Shown here: positions 36,401 through 45,296 of the stretch, piece after piece
Numbering within the stretch: the first letter of the stretch is position 1
Layout of the letters: every line of letters begins with the position of its first letter
Assembly: GCA_022457065.1 (NCBI GenBank)
Contig: JAJGBQ010000001.1
Location: 1,984,001-2,048,000 of the forward strand
Length of the DNA stretch: 64,000 nucleotides
Source of the DNA: Curvularia sp. ZM96
Lineage: Eukaryota > Ascomycota > Dothideomycetes > Pleosporales > Pleosporaceae
Direction of reading: 5' to 3'
Made by a program: the position numbers and the translations under genes
The notes under the pieces: model-generated
Told to the model about the DNA's origin: nothing
Databases searched by the model: none
What the model saw: the letters and a program-made list of their open reading frames with translations, nothing else

Positions 36401-39326
36401 ATACTGTTGGACTTTTGCAGTCGGTCTCAATCAGGCCTGGGACTCAAGGAAGACTGAACTAGATATGAAAGAAACACGCATAAAACTGGGGATTTACCTG
36501 ATTGGAAAAAAGAGACAAGCAGTTGAAGGTGTTCGTGACAACCCATCCATGCTGGATCGGGTTGCTGGCGGCGGTCCCGCTGACGAGAGGCAAGTCCTAT
36601 CCACGCCTTTCTTCCATGAGTCCACTGCAATGAGTGCTTACAACCAAGACAGCCGTGAACAGCATCACCCCAGTTTCAGCCTCTCCGTCAGAGACCTAGA
36701 TCCTACCGTAACCGAAATGAGCCTCTTCCAACTTTTCAAGAACAAGTACCCCTCTACCGAGTCCGCAAAAATTATTTCACTCGGCGGCAGATCGCTAGGT
36801 TACGGATTTGTCCGCTTCAACAGCAAAGAAGACCAACAGAAGGCTCTGTCCGAAATGCACGGCGTCTACTGCGGCAACCGCCCTATGCGTATTGCCCTTA
36901 CTGGGCGTAAGGACAAAGTCGATCTACAGGATGATGAGACATCCGCGCAAGATTCTACATCACCTGTTTCTAATCGCCAAGGTATAGTCAAACTACATCA
37001 AATACCGTCTGTAGCACGGTTCTACCAACTTGGCGCTATCGAAGCACAATCTACTCTTGCGCCTCCATCCGCAAGCTTCAATGATACTGTTTGTTTGATA
37101 AAAGAAGACATTACAAGACTGGAAGTCGACATCATAGTCAACGTTACGGATAAGTATTTTCTCGGTATGGGTACTTTGGATCGCACCATCTTCAGAAAAG
37201 GTGGCCCAGAACTGCAATCAGAACTCAAGAAGCTTGGCGAGTGCAAGATAGGTGATGTTGTAACAACTCCAGGGTACCGTTTACCAGCCAAGCATATCTT
37301 ACATGTCATCCCGCCCGGGGTATTCCGGAGCGATACCAAGAACATACTGCGCAACATCTATCGCGAAATCCTGCTGAAGGCTACGCACTGGAATGCCAAA
37401 TCAATCGCTATTCCCTGCATCGGGATGGGTCCGCCTCGCGATTGTGCGTCACTGGCTATGGAAGAAGTCAGGCGGTTTCTACAATCAAAAGAGCCTGGTG
37501 GTCTGGAAAAGATTATATTCACAGTGTACTCGTCCAACAACGAGTCTATTTACAGAAGACTTTTGCCTGTATATTTTCCACCACCCGAGGGAGCCCCTTC
37601 CAACCGGTCAGAAGCTCAGTCTTTCAAGAGAGCAGAGACTTTACCATCCCAGCCAACGTCAGAACGCGAAGATTCTCAGTCCAGTCATCCAGAGCAAGCA
37701 TCTCAAACTGTATTAGCTGAAAGGCCCCTAGCTGCGGTAATTGTCAGAGCTTGGCTTTCAGACCATGAAAACACCACGCCACAGCCCATTTCTGAAGACC
37801 TATGCGTCATTGAGGTATTCCGAAGCTCATTCACCATTTCCAGGCTTTCTGACCATCTCGCGAGTCCCCCATCGATGTCATTTAGTATAACACCTGATAC
37901 TGAATTGGAAACCCTAATGGAGGTCTACGATATGGTAATCTTAGACGTGCAGAGAGATTCCGCACCGCCAGGAGATAAAGCAAAGGTGTATATTAAGTGT
38001 CTCGAGCTCAGGAAGGAAATCGCACTGTCCATGGCCTTGGATCGAGCCATCGCGCAAGTTGCTCAAGACCAGGAGGGGAAGGAGAAGAAGACGGAAGGAG
38101 AAGTAGAGCAGCGAGAAAGCAACATGCTTCCATCCTCGGTAAAAGGGAAGGGAAAAGACACTTCGGTTCCAGCACCAGAGGCAAGCAGGCCAGATTCCAT
38201 CCCGAATCCCGAATCAATCCAGGATACCGAGTCGCTCATAACCCTCTCCGACCTCTCAGAGGACGAAGAACATCCAGAGTCGCGACGCAGGTCTCTGAGT
38301 ATTTCTGAACTGCAATCAGAAGAGGAGAAGGAAAAAGAAGAAGCACATCGAGTAGAAGGAGCGGGAGGTGAATCCTCAGCAGCGGATGTAATTTTGCCAG
38401 ATTCAGACACCGATTCAGAGGACGACGAAAATCGGCACGGTTCCAGAGATGTCCCAGAAAGCCCAATCTCTAAATTAAGGGATTTGAATCTTTCTGAGCC
38501 CGAAGACTCAGACGAGAAGAAAGAAGACGACGTAGGTCTATCATCAGAAGAAGCAGGAGATGTACAAGACAACTCGAGTGCTGCAGCAGCTGCGACAGAA
38601 CGTATACCGGGTTTAGACTCCGATTCCAAGGGCGACCAAGACCGGCAAGCCGTCAGAGAGGACCAAGAAGGCCCGCATTCAGCACCCAGGCCTCACCTTT
38701 TCCCTAGCTTGTTCCGAGGTCGGGACAAGAAGGAGAAAGAAGAAGGAGCAGCGACCCGACAAGAAGATGTCGTGGATGCCTCCTCGGCAGCAGAGAAGGG
38801 AAAAAGCATTCCGAGTGCAGCAGCAAATGTACGCAAGATAGGTTCTAACACGTATGCGAGTTTCTCCAACCTTAGAAATCGCTTGCAAAAATTTTCCTCT
38901 CGGAACCCATCCGACTCAGAAGATAGCGCTCGCGAGCGCCCACCTTCATCTCGCGAAACATTGGTGGTACCGGTGCAAGCAGATCAACTGATCTCACATC
39001 GACAAAGACAATCAGAGGCACAACAAGGAGTGCAACCAGCACCGGAGAGTCACGAAGAGCAAGCCGAAGAAGAAGAAGAAGAAGAAGAAGAAGAAGAAGA
39101 AGAAGAAGAAGAAGAAGAAGAAGAAGAAGAAGAAGAAGAAGAAGAAGAAGAAGAAGAAGAAGAAGAAGAAGAAGAAGAAGAAGAAGAAGAAGAAGAAGAA
39201 GAAGATCCCCTCGAAATCGTCGAGGGAAACGAGCCACCAGAGGTGTTAGATAAAATTGCCGAAGATCTTCACGCCCGTGTCAACAATTGGCATGGCTTAG
39301 ACTTTTCGCGCTTTGGCAAGCTGTGA
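33491..39326 (+). CDS. C2H2 finger - macro - RRM - macro multidomain protein, ends at an in-frame TGA
   Basis: Two exons, 33491-35111 and 35173-39326, with a 61-nt intron (GTAAGT...TTTAG), give 1,924 aa to the first stop. Residues 1-330 are a helical fungal module (SLRLATASNVRAFQNL) with an acidic insert. Residues 349-497 form a Cys/His cluster (CPYCWVVCP, CCTYPDCES, CPEHPD, CPICCAPA), the acuF-like C2H2 zinc-finger type often found at the front of fungal NLR-like and ankyrin proteins. Macro domain 1 is at about 638-817 (LKVDAIVNNA, LGDCYRNAL, IAFPCLGTGG). An RRM is at about 1037-1120 (RNP2 LSVRDLD, RNP1 LGYGFVRF, CGNRPMRI). Macro domain 2 is at about 1177-1347 (LEVDIIVN, GMGTLDRTIF, IAIPCIGMG). 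Then comes a long Glu/Ser/Asp-rich tail with 46 Glu in a row. Macro domains bind ADP-ribose, so the protein may sense ADP-ribosylated targets and RNA. That is inference. Confidence 0.8.
39066..39203 (+). repeat. (GAA)46 coding trinucleotide repeat
   Basis: 46 uninterrupted GAA codons encode poly-Glu in the tail of the macro-domain protein. The lack of any GAG interruption suggests replication slippage and length instability. Confidence 0.97.
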
Positions 39327-39905
39327 CTCCACGGCCACCACATTCGTATTGGAAAAGACCGCCAGTCTTGGCAGGAAGCCGAGGGCTACCTATTCTCCGA
39401 AATGCTTATCTGTGTTCAGGAGAAGAAGGCTACCCCGCCTCAGTGGGAGGGCGCATCGCTAACAAAAAAGACAAAATACACCCTCAAGGCAACTATTCTA
39501 ATTGCAAAGCACCTAAATCAGGTCGAGCACTCACCTAACGATTTAATCTTAACACTCAGACTCTCCATAGCAGAGCTCCCAGCCTTCCATCTGCAGTTCC
39601 GGGACCCGAGCCAGCTAGAGCTGTGGCGACGCGCACTCATGGACATTCGACTCGACACCAAAATCATTGCCCACCTCACAAACGATTACCTCTCGCGCCC
39701 TACATCCTACATTGGTCAGCACATTAACGATATGGCGGCTGCGCTGGACACGGATACTGCGACGCTGGCTGCACACCTTGTGTCTCTTGAGCAGAAGGGA
39801 AAGGTGCACAGGACGGTGGATAGGGAGACGTGGGTTATTGACGGGTGGCAGGGGGAGATGAAGCCTGTGGTTTCTCCTTCTATGGGTGGGGACGTAGCTG
39901 GATAG
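39327..39905 (+). pseudogene. In-frame continuation of the macro-domain gene past TGA: PH-like and winged-helix-like tail
   Basis: The reading frame of the preceding gene continues after TGA (39324-39326) for 192 codons to the next stop at 39905. It is protein-like. The join reads FGKL-stop-LHGHHIRIGKDRQSW, followed by YLFSEMLICVQEKK, TLKATILI and FHLQFRDPSQLELWRRALMD, a PH-like fold pattern seen at the end of some fungal proteins. The last 70 residues (DMAAALDTDTATLAAHLVS, KGKVHRTVDRETWVID) look like a winged helix of the RPA32-C kind. The codon at the break would be Arg (CGA) in related sequences as far as can be judged. It is either expressed by stop readthrough, left behind by a recent nonsense change, or joined in an unbroken allele. 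Confidence 0.65.
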
Positions 39906-40215
39906 GAAAGGGTATGACTGGGGACGAAGGGGTATGGGTTCGATCGAGATATGCATGATTAGAGGATCTGTAAGCGTCTGGAAATATAGAGAGGAGAATT
40001 GGGGGAGTTGGAGGCGCAGATGTTGCCCATGGACCAAGGGGAAAGAAAATTTGCTATCATATCACACATTGCCCAGTGACAACGTAGTCAGTCACCGACG
40101 GCCAAGCTCTCATTGATAGTCTGTACAACTATGTCTTTGCCTGAGATGGCCACACCAAGAACCGTCTACAATCCCTATCTTCCTCAGGCCTACCCTCTAC
40201 TCTCCTATCCCCCAT
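39906..40215. other. Convergent intergenic region, macro gene / F-box gene
   Basis: 310 bp between two 3' ends, with no recognised element. Confidence 0.5.
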
Positions 40216-41283
40216 CTAACCCTCTATCGCAATCCCCAACTCCCCATCCTCAATAGCACCCAGAAACTCTGCCAGATCCTTCCCTCGCTCATTCAGCACA
40301 AACCCCAGCGTCTGGACCCACGTCTCACCATTATTCGAGAACCAATCGTAGTCTGGACACAGACTCTTGACATACGCCTCGACCATGCCCTTGAGCGGCG
40401 CATTCTCCTTGAGATGCAGTATCTGCCCAGGATCAAGCTTGAGATAGTCTTCCACGACATAGTAATGCGGGATATCGTCGCCCCAGCCTTCAGCGCCTAC
40501 TTCGTGCGAAGGGTGCAGGGAGTACTTTGAAGCTGCGTAGCGAGAGGTGTAGGTGTTTGTGTTGTTGAAGTGGGTAGAGAGGGGGTTTGGGGTGAAAGGG
40601 TTGAAAGCTTGGGGTGCTGTGGGCGGATAGTTGAGGTGGATGTTAAAGAGAAGATGGTGTTCATTTCCAGGATGTCTCTTTTTGAACTTCCGGGCTATGG
40701 TGCCGTTGGAAGGACAGACGTTACTTTTTACGACTTCGCGCATCACGTTGTGGACGTCGGCTATCTCGGCAAGTTCCCACGTGCTCCAGTTGTGCAGGAG
40801 GGCGGCGCGCTTCAGGACGACGAGGCGCGTGGCACGAAACTCGCGCGGGTGGTCGCAGTTGTGAAAGGCGCGCGAGTACAGCCAGATGCGGTAGATTGCC
40901 CGTCGTATATTATACCGCTCGTTGACTGTCAATAGCCGGCGACTCTCAAAGTTATGTTTCCACTTCTTGAAAGGGTATATCTCGCACCATTTTTCTGCGA
41001 CACGGCCGTAGTTTACGATTTGTTTGAGCAAGGCAAATGAGAAGGGGGCCGAACGAACGATGTGTGCTGGCTGACTAGCGTTGTGGGTAAGGAGTTGGGT
41101 AAGGTCGTGAAGTGGCCCAAATTGTGTTTCGGCTGCGCCCTCGAGTATGGCAAGTTTCTGGGATGAGGAGTAGATGCTGCGGAAGCGTTTGCAGGTGGAT
41201 GACAGGGCTGTCACGTCGGTGACTGTGCCACAGGATAAGAATATCTGCACCACGAGCTCTGTGGCGAGATCTTCGAATAACAT
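40216..41283 (-). CDS. F-box domain protein
   Basis: A single minus-strand exon encodes 355 aa. The N-terminus MLFEDLATELVVQIFLSCGTVTDVTALSSTCKRF is an F-box (L-P-x-E-L-like start, then LxxTCKRF), which would bind Skp1 in an SCF ubiquitin ligase. The remaining 300 residues have no recognised repeats. They contain several Trp/Tyr-rich segments (YRIWLYSRAFHNC, HNWSTWELAEI) common to large fungal F-box families. The target is unknown. The 3' end faces the macro-domain gene. Confidence 0.8.
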   Translation of the reverse strand: MLFEDLATELVVQIFLSCGTVTDVTALSSTCKRFRSIYSSSQKLAILEGAAETQFGPLHDLTQLLTHNASQPAHIVRSAPFSFALLKQIVNYGRVAEKWCEIYPFKKWKHNFESRRLLTVNERYNIRRAIYRIWLYSRAFHNCDHPREFRATRLVVLKRAALLHNWSTWELAEIADVHNVMREVVKSNVCPSNGTIARKFKKRHPGNEHHLLFNIHLNYPPTAPQAFNPFTPNPLSTHFNNTNTYTSRYAASKYSLHPSHEVGAEGWGDDIPHYYVVEDYLKLDPGQILHLKENAPLKGMVEAYVKSLCPDYDWFSNNGETWVQTLGFVLNERGKDLAEFLGAIEDGELGIAIEG

Positions 41284-41925
41284 CTTGGGCTTAAGTGGTC
41301 AGTTTCGATAGTGGTTAGTTTTCGGCAACTTGAAAAGTCAGTATTTGAAAGTGCATCCTACAGAGTACATGACTTTAGATCGATTGCGTTACTCACTCGT
41401 GTATTGTCACTTTGGTGTATATATCTAGTGTACTTTCTGGCGCTGATTTGTATTTCTTTTTATGAGACGAAGCCTGGCAGTCAAATGCTCCTTTTCAACT
41501 GTCCAGCCTTAATCGTACTGTATGATCTCTCGATCAATCGGCGCGTAGCTATTTCGCTTTCGCACCGACGCGTCACTGGTTGTTCAGATGGATTGGACCC
41601 CTCCGTTGGGGCTGTAAGTAGAAAATGTGACAAAAGTTTGTGAAGACATGGTGCAGACAGACACAGGCTCCCACAAGCCGTGTTCAGAGGTCATAGACAT
41701 GTTGAAGGTTGAAGAAGCAGTCAGGAGTCATCATCGCAGTGCAGCCATGTAGGTTGGAAGATAGCGCCAAGTGGACCAATCTGAGTTGTGGGGGCCAATC
41801 GGTGCGGAGGCGGAGGATGGGCCGATGGCGTCAACCGCCGCGAGGCACGCGTGCCCGCAAAGTCGCAAACCGCATCGATACCTAACTTTTGTAAACCTGG
41901 AGTCTGAAACGGGTGGGGGAAAACA
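41284..41925. other. Divergent intergenic region, F-box gene / DUF7730 gene
   Basis: 642 bp. The ORF at 41,311-41,643 is hydrophobic but has no family features and lies in the F-box promoter, so it is not called. Nothing else was seen. Confidence 0.45.
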
Positions 41926-42744
41926 ATGCAGCACGCAAATGCCGCATCGCATCAGCCATCAGCCCTGCTCTGCCTCCCAATCGAGCTCCGCCGCCTGATC
42001 TATAGTCTCGTCCTCCCGCATACGACAACCTTCGATGTGCGTTTCCAGCGCTCCATTGACTCGCCCCCAAAGTCCGAATACAATCTGACCTTCGTCCGGC
42101 AGAAAAATGGCGACGGGGGTTGGCGGATGCAGCGGACGATGCCACGGACAGACCGTGAAACAGGCAACGACATTGTATGGCGGCGCGGAAGCACGACGCT
42201 GTTAGCCGTGTCGCGACAGGTACACGAAGAGACGGCAGACATGCTCTATGGCGACAACACGTTTGTGATCGATGTGACGTTCGATGCAATTAACTTCCGG
42301 TACCGCTGGCGGACTGCGAATAACCTCACTCCCAACCAGACGTATCAATTCCTAGATCACTTCTCGCAGCGGAACCTCTTGCGTATCAAGAACTACGTTG
42401 TAAATGTCGAGTCTGTTGATGACTACACGGGCATGATCAAGTATAACTATGGCGGGCGAGGCTTGTCGGCAGGCATACACAGGAGAGTACGCGACCTTGT
42501 GGACTTGCTGGTCGCAGCGCCGCAACTGCACCGACTGCAGGTGCATTTGATCGATGGGGCCATCAGTCGAGTCAAGTTCCCAAGTGGCAGGGTGCACCGG
42601 GTGCAGGATGAGAATAATATCGCACAGGCGCAGTTGGTGCTGAATCCGTTCAGAGCGCTGCATGGAGTCCGCAAGGCTGTGGTTAGTGGTGTCGACGATG
42701 AATACAAGGAAGAACTAGAAAAGAGCATGACTGCACGGGAATGA
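41926..42744 (+). CDS. DUF7730 / F-box-like fungal protein
   Basis: A single exon encodes 272 aa. The pattern ALLCLPIELRRLIYSLVLP followed by TTLLAVSRQVHEETADMLYGDNTFVID is the hallmark of a large fungal family annotated as DUF7730 (F-box-like start, then a conserved RQVxxEA/T...LYG.N.F block). Function of the family is unknown. Upstream sequence gives no better start than 41926. It converges on BRX1 across 228 bp. Confidence 0.8.
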   Translation: MQHANAASHQPSALLCLPIELRRLIYSLVLPHTTTFDVRFQRSIDSPPKSEYNLTFVRQKNGDGGWRMQRTMPRTDRETGNDIVWRRGSTTLLAVSRQVHEETADMLYGDNTFVIDVTFDAINFRYRWRTANNLTPNQTYQFLDHFSQRNLLRIKNYVVNVESVDDYTGMIKYNYGGRGLSAGIHRRVRDLVDLLVAAPQLHRLQVHLIDGAISRVKFPSGRVHRVQDENNIAQAQLVLNPFRALHGVRKAVVSGVDDEYKEELEKSMTARE

Positions 42745-42972
42745 CTGCAGGTTTTGTATAGCTGCGTGTAACCAACCCTAAATCAGCACACAAATACACA
42801 GAGACTTGCACAGCGGTCGCTCAAGACGAGCTACCCACGAGTTGATAGCTATTGGGTATATCGCTATACATGCAGGCATATGCCAATAACAACAAATCGA
42901 CGCCAATCCTAAGTAAGATGCATCCCATTAAACGCCACTTTTTTTGCCCTCGAAAAAAACATTGCGCACAAC

Positions 42973-44126
42973 TTATGCAAACAGCACGTTGTCGCTGAGC
43001 GGGTCTTTCTCCTTCTTGCGGCCGCCATGCGACGTCAGTCCCAGCTCCTGGTGCTTGAGCAGAGTATCCCTCTGCGCCTCGGTTCGCTTGTTGAACCTGC
43101 TGGCCTTGGACTTTCTCAGGTCGGAACGGATCTGGTTGGGCGACACGAACTCCTTGTTCTCGTAGATGATGGGGCCTCCGAAACTGGACTCCTGGATGAC
43201 AATAGGCGTGAGGACGAAACGAGGGCCGATTTCAACGAGGCTGACGTCGAGCTCTCCCTTGTGGTGCTTTTTCTTGGGCGCGGGCTCGTCGACATCCATC
43301 TCTTCGCCGTCTGCAGACTTCTTCTTGCCTGGCTCGCTCTCGCTAATCTGGAAGACGCGGACCCAGATCTTGCCGTCTGCAACGGTGAAGCCCATGACGT
43401 GGTCGACAAAAGGCTTTACCTTCCTGCTCGTCTTGGGGACACCGAAGATTTGGGTAAAGAGTTCCTTGATGACACGCAGATGGGCCTGCTTGTCAAAGGC
43501 GGCGTCGAAAGAAAGAATTGGCCGGGATCCCTTGAGGCAGTTGCCGATGAAGTTGAGCTCTTCCATGGTGTGCAAGTTCTGGAGATGCATCTTGACCGTG
43601 GGTCCATTAGGAGGCTTGGACATCCAGCAGTAGAGATCCTTGCCTTTGCGGGCCTCGAAGAAGAGGACATTGTTGCAGTTGTAGAGTTCTGGTCTGGTTA
43701 GCCTCAACTCAAGATACTGTGGATGAATAGAAAAACACATTCACTGTGTGCTCTCCTCATCAAACAGCTTGCAATTAACTGGGGTTTCGTACCTGCTAGT
43801 TCGTTAAGCTGGTAGAGCTTCGTCTTGGTGTCGAGTTTGGCTTCCTTTCGGCTATGGGGCCTTTTGCAAGATTAGCAAATAGTCTTTGCGACGTAATTTG
43901 GCAGCTGCTCACATCAAAGAGTACAGATCCTGCAGCAGATGTCGGTGGCGGAATGTGACACCTCTTGAACTCTGTCGTCTGTTAGCAAGGATTTTCTCTA
44001 TCATTTTTTTTTTCTTTGCGCAGGCAAATGGCATACCAGAATCAGGACCCGCTGCTTGTTTCTCTTGACACCAACATCCTTCTCCTCCTTTTCCGCGCCG
44101 GACAGGGTCTTGTATACGGAAGCCAT
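42973..44126 (-). CDS. BRX1: BRX1 ribosome biogenesis protein (Brix domain)
   Basis: Minus strand, four exons: 44126-44037, 43971-43913, 43860-43793 and 43688-42973, giving 310 aa. The joins rebuild the conserved Brix start: RVLIL|SSRGVTFRHRHLLQDLYSL, M|PHSRKEAKLDTKTKLYQLNELA and ELYNCNNVLFFEARKGKDLY. The segment GPTVKMHLQNLHTMEELNF with LKGSRPILSFD is specific to Brx1 among Brix proteins (Ssf1, Rpf1, Rpf2, Imp4). Brx1 is a nucleolar factor needed for early 60S subunit assembly and 27S pre-rRNA processing. The C-terminus has a Lys-rich stretch and ends in KKEKDPLSDNVLFA. It diverges from INO80. Confidence 0.94.
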
Positions 44127-45296
44127 GGCGATGCGACAATGTTGCTGGGACTTTTGTTGCTGCTCACGGGTTGAGCGCGCCCTGGAAAAAGTTCGAGAAT
44201 GGATGCGCCGAGCGTTTTAGCGTGATCTACGCTTGGGCCACGCTACGCCGGGCTACGCTTCGACCCACCGACATGGGTCGCGCCTTCCGTCACCGTCGCT
44301 GGCAGGGCTCGCCCAATGAGGGAGTGCAGGCCCAATGCTCCTGCCCCGTTTAGAGTGCGTCTGGGCTCATGGCGCTTTGTCGCGCGTCGTCGAGTTGCCA
44401 TGGCGAGATGGACGTGGTGATGGCCGGGCAGTGCAGTACAGGCAGATGGCGATGCAAAGAGCGAATTGCAGCCACGTGCGCGGCGAGGGTAGCCCAGCAA
44501 GGCGTCGGTGGCTGATTTGCCGAAGTTGGCAACGCCTCAACCTGGCACGCGGAGGCAGCGACGAGGTGGACGTAGTATCTGCCAGCGAGGGACGCGGACA
44601 GGGCGCCGGACCGTGGGCCTCTGGCAGCCATGCCATGGCATCAGCAGATGGACAGAGGAGCAACCCAGGTGCAGGCAGTTGCAGCCCAGACGGCCCGCAG
44701 GCTGCACGGCGCCGCTCGCGTGCATGGAAATTATTGGTCGATGCACCATCTGGGGCGTGTGTATGCCTCGACGAGAGCAGCGGGCTCGAGTGCAGAGCGA
44801 GCAGAGGGCGCGCCGTCGCCGGCCCCAGGGCTCGCGGGCAGCATGGCCACGAGCAGCGCTGGCCGCGTACGACGCTCTCGCTCGTCGCCGGCGGCGCGTC
44901 TGCTGGCGGGCGTGCGGTGCAGCGAGTCGTGGCCGCTCCATCCAACCTCATCGCGGGTCTGCATCACGCCCGGAGCTGCCCCAGGGACAGCGCTGCCGCA
45001 GCCGCACTAGACAGAAGCTGACTTGCCAACCCTTCGTGCCTGTGTGTGTGTGATCTCGACAGCTCTGCTCCACACCCGCCCCCAAGCCCAATCCCATCCC
45101 CTCTCCATCGCCCGCGTCTGCTCTCCCCCATCCATCGCCAGTCGCCGGCCGACCATCGCAACCGGCTCCCGTACAGGCGCATCCTCGACCAGCTCGTCGC
45201 CCCCGTGCCAGCGCGCCTCTCCGCCCGCCTCGCCTGCTGCCCGTCCATGGAGCAGCCGCCCCAGGCCCATTGACACTGTCGGAACGCGCCAGTCCC
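44127..45296. other. Divergent intergenic region BRX1 / INO80, GC-rich
   Basis: 1.17 kb. ORFs of up to 228 codons occur in five or six frames at once (44,335-45,021 and antisense), the mark of GC-rich stop-poor DNA rather than genes. The last 240 bp form a C/T-rich leader before INO80 that contains a micro-ORF. Confidence 0.5.
45247..45273 (+). promoter_or_regulatory. uORF of eight codons in the INO80 leader
   Basis: ATG at 45247 opens MEQPPQAH and stops with TGA at 45273, 23 nt before the INO80 ATG. If it lies in the transcript it could lower or condition INO80 translation. Confidence 0.5.

Noticed and set aside
39061..39237. Poly-Leu minus-strand ORF
   Set aside because: It is the GAA repeat read as CTT/TTC on the other strand.
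44335..45021. 228-codon ORF between BRX1 and INO80
   Set aside because: Long ORFs exist in several frames on both strands here because GC-rich DNA lacks stops. No domain, and it lies in a divergent promoter.
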